A stretch of 12,153 bases of DNA from Saccoglossus kowalevskii (Eukaryota > Hemichordata > Enteropneusta > Harrimaniidae), in contig NW_003130855.1 of assembly GCF_000003605.2 (NCBI RefSeq), positions 192,616 to 204,768 of the forward strand, given 5' to 3'. Position numbers and translations under genes: made by a program. The notes under the pieces are model-generated. The model did no database searches, was not told the DNA's origin, and worked only from the letters and a program-made list of their open reading frames with translations. Within the stretch, counting starts at the first letter, position 1; each line of letters begins with the position of its first letter. Positions 8,907 to 12,153 of the stretch are shown here, piece after piece.

Positions 8907-8955
8907 CACGTGCTTCACCACTCGATGGCAATTTCTAGGCATTATCTCGCGAGAT
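8907..8955. promoter_or_regulatory. E-box plus BANP-type CGCG palindrome
   Basis: CACGTG (8907-8912) lies 31 bp before the perfect 12-bp palindrome ATCTCGCGAGAT (8944-8955). The core TCTCGCGAGA (8945-8954) is exactly the motif bound by BANP in unmethylated CpG-rich promoters of vertebrates, where it is a strong activator. From base composition, an exact copy of this 10-mer is not expected by chance in a window this size. The surrounding 100 bp are only modestly CpG-rich and no transcript start or exon is evident, so promoter activity is inference. Confidence 0.4.
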
Positions 8956-9015
8956 CGCACCTGTTTGTGTTTCTATTAGATTTGCACGTTTGAACAACTT
9001 TCCAAATAACCTTCA

Positions 9016-9035
9016 TTGAATTGAATTGAATTGAA
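9016..9035. repeat. (TTGAA)4 microsatellite
   Basis: Four perfect copies of TTGAA, followed by the interrupted copy TGAAC. Short repeats of this kind can be the 3' tail of non-LTR elements, but nothing upstream shows a LINE or SINE body. Confidence 0.85.
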
Positions 9036-9069
9036 TGAACTATTCTTTTAATACAAATTTCAGTGTATA

Positions 9070-9085
9070 ATTTGCATATGCAAAT
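9070..9085. promoter_or_regulatory. Palindromic double octamer (POU dimer-type) site
   Basis: ATTTGCATATGCAAAT is a perfect 16-bp palindrome formed by two octamer sites (ATGCAAAT) abutting head to head. Its centre TGCATATGCA matches the core of the MORE element (ATGCATATGCAT) used by POU-domain dimers of the Oct family. A single 16-bp palindrome is only mildly improbable in 12 kb; the match to a known dimer site is what makes it notable. Confidence 0.4.
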
Positions 9086-9528
9086 AAAATATGCCTGATA
9101 CGGACCTTAGAAAACGTTTTATGTACGTCTTTCGAACTCAATTTGCACAACTCAAATATACCTATGTGATCTTATAATCGAGTTTTAACAGGTCAATGTT
9201 TCAGCCACGTTTTGGCTGCACACAATCACTCACTGTCATTGTAGTTATGTTAACGAGAGCAAACGAGAAAGCCGACAGGCAAGGTAGCTCTGTATATTTC
9301 TAATCAGTTTATAGTGTTTTCTATCGATTTTAACAGCTTTTCATCATAACGTCGTGTTTCTCCCTTGATACTAGAAGGTTAGTCTTTCTTTTTTCATTAT
9401 ATTAAACTTTATTTTTTGTTATATGAAAAATATTGAGACTAAAACAAAATGACACAACTATTGTCTCGTGACCTGATGTCTTTACCAGAAAATTATTTTG
9501 GAAACGCTCTCACTCGCTGTTTGATTCT
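9086..9528. other. AT-rich spacer, no gene seen
   Basis: Contains a small 6-bp hairpin at 9202-9218 (CAGCCA and TGGCTG around CGTTT) and otherwise nothing recognisable. Confidence 0.5.
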
Positions 9529-9568
9529 ATGCAAATTAGTAAATAATCAGATTTAGTTTATGCATATT
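9529..9568 (+). promoter_or_regulatory. Octamer and MORE-like half-site pair
   Basis: ATGCAAAT at 9529-9536 is a perfect octamer. ATGCATATT at 9560-9568 resembles one side of a MORE element. Together with the palindrome at 9070-9085 they form a loose cluster of POU-type sites in 500 bp. Confidence 0.3.
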
Positions 9569-9760
9569 CGAATTCTTAATTATATGTGAACAGATATTCA
9601 ATTGTATGATAATTGATTTCTGAAACTACAAAAATCATTGCTAACTGACGCTGGCAAATGTATCAAATCAGATAATGTTACAATCATTTTGATTGGCTAA
9701 CACCTTCCTTAACGAGTGGCATTGGAGAAAAACATAAATGACTTATATATGTAAACATAT

Positions 9761-9867
9761 TCTCCGGACCGGAATGGCTACAAAGTAAGCGGAGATACCA
9801 AGGCGATCATGTGGACGTTCTGTGCGCGCTCACCGGGAACCCTCAGAAGCTTACTGAGATACGATAA
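9761..9867. other. GC-rich island with exon-like open frames
   Basis: Nine CpGs fall in 107 bases, in contrast to the flanks. One + frame runs from after a TGA at 9739-9741 to TAA at 9865-9867 and includes the stretch GDHVDVLCALTGNPQKLTEI. Its codons over 9811-9858 mostly end in G or C, as real invertebrate exons often do. A second + frame stays open to TAG at 9919-9921, and part of the - strand is also open, so openness here may only reflect the higher G+C. No clear splice acceptor precedes it; a donor-like GTAAGC at 9785-9790 lies inside it. It could be a fragment of an exon, pseudogene or transposon. I do not recognise the peptide. Confidence 0.2.
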
Positions 9868-9921
9868 GCAAACAAAAATGGGCACGTTTATGAGAAACGT
9901 ATCACAATCACTTCAATACTA

Positions 9922-11237
9922 GCAAATAAAAAAGTGAAATGTTTTTTTTCTGGGCGATTGGTAAAATAAATTGCGCTTTACATATTCATTTAAGATGCTC
10001 AGTTCATTCCAATATATCAATAAGTTGCGAGCTGTTTATGTTTCAAATTGATGGGGGTTAATTTATAAGTGGTTTAGCAAAACATATTCAATAGAACCAA
10101 AAACAAACTGTTTATATGAGATAACATAAGACGTTTGTTAGCGTTATTACTGTGCGCGAATATCATCCGTATTAAATTTTATCATGCATGCTTATAACTC
10201 GTTCTCATCCGTGGACTTCAATCCCGAATGTAATTAATACTATCCCCTATCCGTGAGTACTCGATTCAAAAGTCAGATAAAACTAGTTTACGCATTTACG
10301 CATGTATACTGCATCGACCACTTCGGGGAAGGGAACGAATGATAAATATCGGAGTAACTGGGGCATTTGAGGGTGGTTCAAAACCTTCATCAAAATAATA
10401 TAGTCTAGTATTACATAAGTAACCATAGTAATGCCAGTTTGTATTTATGTGAATGGTGACATTGTTGCTAGGCGATGAACCATAATGGCAATGTCGTGGG
10501 TCGTTAGAACCATATGATAAACCGATAAGAAATGTGCCACAGGACACTGAGCAATAAACAATACGTAATGATATGTTGTGGTACCAGTGTGTGTTTAGCG
10601 GTAATACAATGGATTAATTTTAGAAAGAGTTCCGGTCTTCAGGGCAGAAACTAGAATAACAGTCCGTATCGCCTACGATCTAGATCGATCCAAACTAAAA
10701 CTATCATGCAACATTTTGAATAACATTTGAACGTCAATTTCAGAAATAAGGTTTGTAACCGTATCCAATTACAAGTGTGGTATGCTGTCAATATCATATA
10801 AACCTTGACAGACTGTAAATCTTTGAGTTAAGAAAATCGAGGCGTTGAAAAGCTTACTTTTGTGGTACCAACGTGCGTCCGAATTTCAACTATAGAATTA
10901 TAGATAGTGCAGGTGGTTGTCGCGTGTGTGGCAGTATTGCATAAGTCATTCCGTATCTACTTGCATTTTGGGTATTAATCGGTATTCGAAGATTAAAATG
11001 AATCATCATCTCTGTTTGACGGGCGAACCGTGATGTACTTTATTTTATTTATATGTTATAAAATCCCCCAAGTAATGCAGTAATTTTCAAATAAACCGAA
11101 CGAGTCAACCGAGTTAATCCAATGTTAAGACGCTAAGTTTCCTGTAGCTAATAACCCTAGAATACGTACACATGAAGTGGTTACAAAACAAGTGTCGTAC
11201 ATTTAAACAACACGATCCGTGAATGGTCGTCCGGTGT
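9922..11237. other. AT-rich spacer, no gene seen
   Basis: A - strand frame of 83 codons at 10296-10547 has an unremarkable composition and no recognised domain. A 12-bp palindrome CGATCTAGATCG sits at 10676-10687. Nothing else could be supported. Confidence 0.5.
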
Positions 11238-11250
11238 ATGACGTAATTAC
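11238..11250 (+). promoter_or_regulatory. CRE/homeodomain composite site, copy 1
   Basis: ATGACGTAATTAC contains TGACGTAA (11239-11246), a CREB/ATF-type site, overlapping the homeodomain core TAATTA and the palindrome GTAATTAC (11243-11250). The first 11 bases recur exactly at 11543-11553. Confidence 0.3.
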
Positions 11251-11252
11251 TG

Positions 11253-11271
11253 TTATTATTATTATTATTAT
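11253..11271. repeat. TTA trinucleotide microsatellite
   Basis: Just over six perfect TTA units (19 bases), immediately downstream of the CRE/homeodomain composite. Confidence 0.9.
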
Positions 11272-11542
11272 GAAAATTCTCAGTGTCTTCTTTTTTTCAG
11301 AATTTAAATAAACGACGCTCTACACACTTTTATCGGTGTACAGTCATATCAAGTTACAGGAATATGTTCTGTCAAGGTTCACCAAGAGTTACCGGTTGAC
11401 ATAGTCGTCTAAAAAGGCTAAACAAATAAACGTAATTCGAGTATCATTTTTTTTTTAAATGAACAATTCTGTAATCATGTGCCATTATATGTTACAACCT
11501 ACAATCACCTACCGGATAAGATTGATAGGAATATCAGCTACG
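11272..11542. other. AT-rich spacer, no gene seen
   Basis: Contains a pyrimidine-rich CTTCTTTTTTTCAG at about 11287-11300, which has the form of a 3' splice site on the + strand. The downstream frames are short and unrecognised, so no exon is called. Confidence 0.45.
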
Positions 11543-11558
11543 ATGACGTAATTGATTA
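11543..11558 (+). promoter_or_regulatory. CRE/homeodomain composite site, copy 2
   Basis: TGACGTAA (11544-11551) overlaps TAATTGATTA (11549-11558), a paired-class homeodomain dimer arrangement of TAAT and ATTA separated by two bases. The 11 bases ATGACGTAATT match copy 1 exactly, 305 bp away. Confidence 0.3.
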
Positions 11559-11896
11559 AATAAATGTAGATGACCGATGCAATTTATAACGCTATTATGA
11601 AAAGGTTCAAACAGCCTCAAACTGGATAAAACAGGATTACACCTTCATCCATTTAATATTGATGGTCTGTGCTCGTGTTCTTTAGTTCTTATTGTTTTTG
11701 AGTGGCAGGCTCGACATAAAAAAACGAACGGATAAAATAGGATCTGAATATAATCTGTATTCACAGTGTTTAATTATTAATGATGTAATTCATGTTTAGC
11801 CTCTTCGCATGTAATAGCATTGTTGAAATTTGCGTTGCGATCAATTGTTTTTTTTAAATAGCCCAAGCAATATGCTCTGACTTGGCATATTCACCA
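11559..11896. other. AT-rich spacer, no gene seen
   Basis: No frame of useful length. If the poly(A) arrangement just downstream is used, this stretch would be the end of a non-coding or untranslated exon. Confidence 0.45.
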
Positions 11897-11938
11897 AATA
11901 AAACTACAACTTGTATCGGAGATTTGGTTGTGTGTTGG
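11897..11938 (+). terminator. Candidate polyadenylation site
   Basis: AATAAA (11897-11902) is followed about 20 bases later by a GT-rich block TTTGGTTGTGTGTTGG (11923-11938), the arrangement of poly(A) signal and downstream element in animal genes. AATAAA alone is common in AT-rich DNA and no gene is seen upstream, so this may be unused. Confidence 0.25.
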
Positions 11939-12153
11939 ATTTGCTGTTACTCATTGAAATACGATAGAAATATCTACTTAATTAGATTTCAAATTATGCT
12001 CTGCTTTGCTGATATGAATTATTAAATCATTGAACAATATAAAGATGTATTCACTTATGTCAATGTTTAAAAAAGATACCTATATAATCGCACTATAGTC
12101 AATTTATGGTTTGAATTATTTTTGACTTTATGTAATGCCGATACATATGTTTT
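11939..12153. other. AT-rich spacer to window end
   Basis: No gene, RNA or repeat recognised. Confidence 0.5.

Noticed and set aside
10296-10547. 83-codon - strand frame
   Set aside because: No domain, signal peptide or convincing codon bias; length is within chance for 12 kb at this composition.
10676-10687. 12-bp palindrome CGATCTAGATCG as an operator-like site
   Set aside because: It matches no animal factor motif that I know, and 12-bp palindromes are expected several times by chance in this length.
1-12153. tRNA, rRNA, known microRNA, CRISPR array, LTR or viral sequence
   Set aside because: I looked for B-box-like words, conserved microRNA seeds, regularly spaced repeats and polymerase or integrase motifs and found nothing that holds up.

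Overview
The window looks like non-coding nuclear DNA from an animal, most likely an invertebrate. By eye it is about one third G+C. It has many A and T runs, short simple repeats and frequent stops in all six frames. No open frame exceeds about 96 codons, and none of the translations I read resembles a known protein family. CpG is not obviously depleted, which fits an invertebrate genome better than a vertebrate one. The block at 3413-3812, with its 'CTCGCG' and 'CGCCCGCC' fragments among A/T runs, recalls interspersed repeats of marine invertebrates such as bivalves. That placement is inference. I found no bacterial gene organisation, tRNA or rRNA gene, CRISPR array, or intact mobile element.

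Layout: 1-46 is the end of a 12-bp tandem repeat cut by the window edge. 47-2060 is AT-rich spacer with a short Z-DNA-prone tract at 736-756. 2061-2320 is the best promoter-like segment: 18 CpGs in 260 bp, two 11-of-12 matches to the NRF1 consensus, and between them a YY1-type element whose ATG is followed by 15 further sense codons. 3413-3812 is a probable decayed interspersed repeat. 4949-6752 holds several stem-loop-forming inverted repeats; the most compact is at 6719-6752.

7378-7401 combines a CRE-type site with a CTCF-like core. 8907-8955 pairs a CACGTG E-box with a perfect 12-bp palindrome containing the BANP motif TCTCGCGAGA. 9070-9568 carries a 16-bp palindrome made of two octamer (POU) sites and two more POU-like sites. 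9761-9867 is a small GC-rich island with exon-like but unproven open frames. 11238-11558 has two copies of an 11-bp CRE/homeodomain composite, and 11897-11938 is a textbook-looking poly(A) site arrangement.

The simplest reading is an intergenic region or a very large intron with scattered candidate regulatory sites, one or two of which could be real transcription start regions. All functional statements rest on motif matching by eye. No protein-coding gene is claimed.
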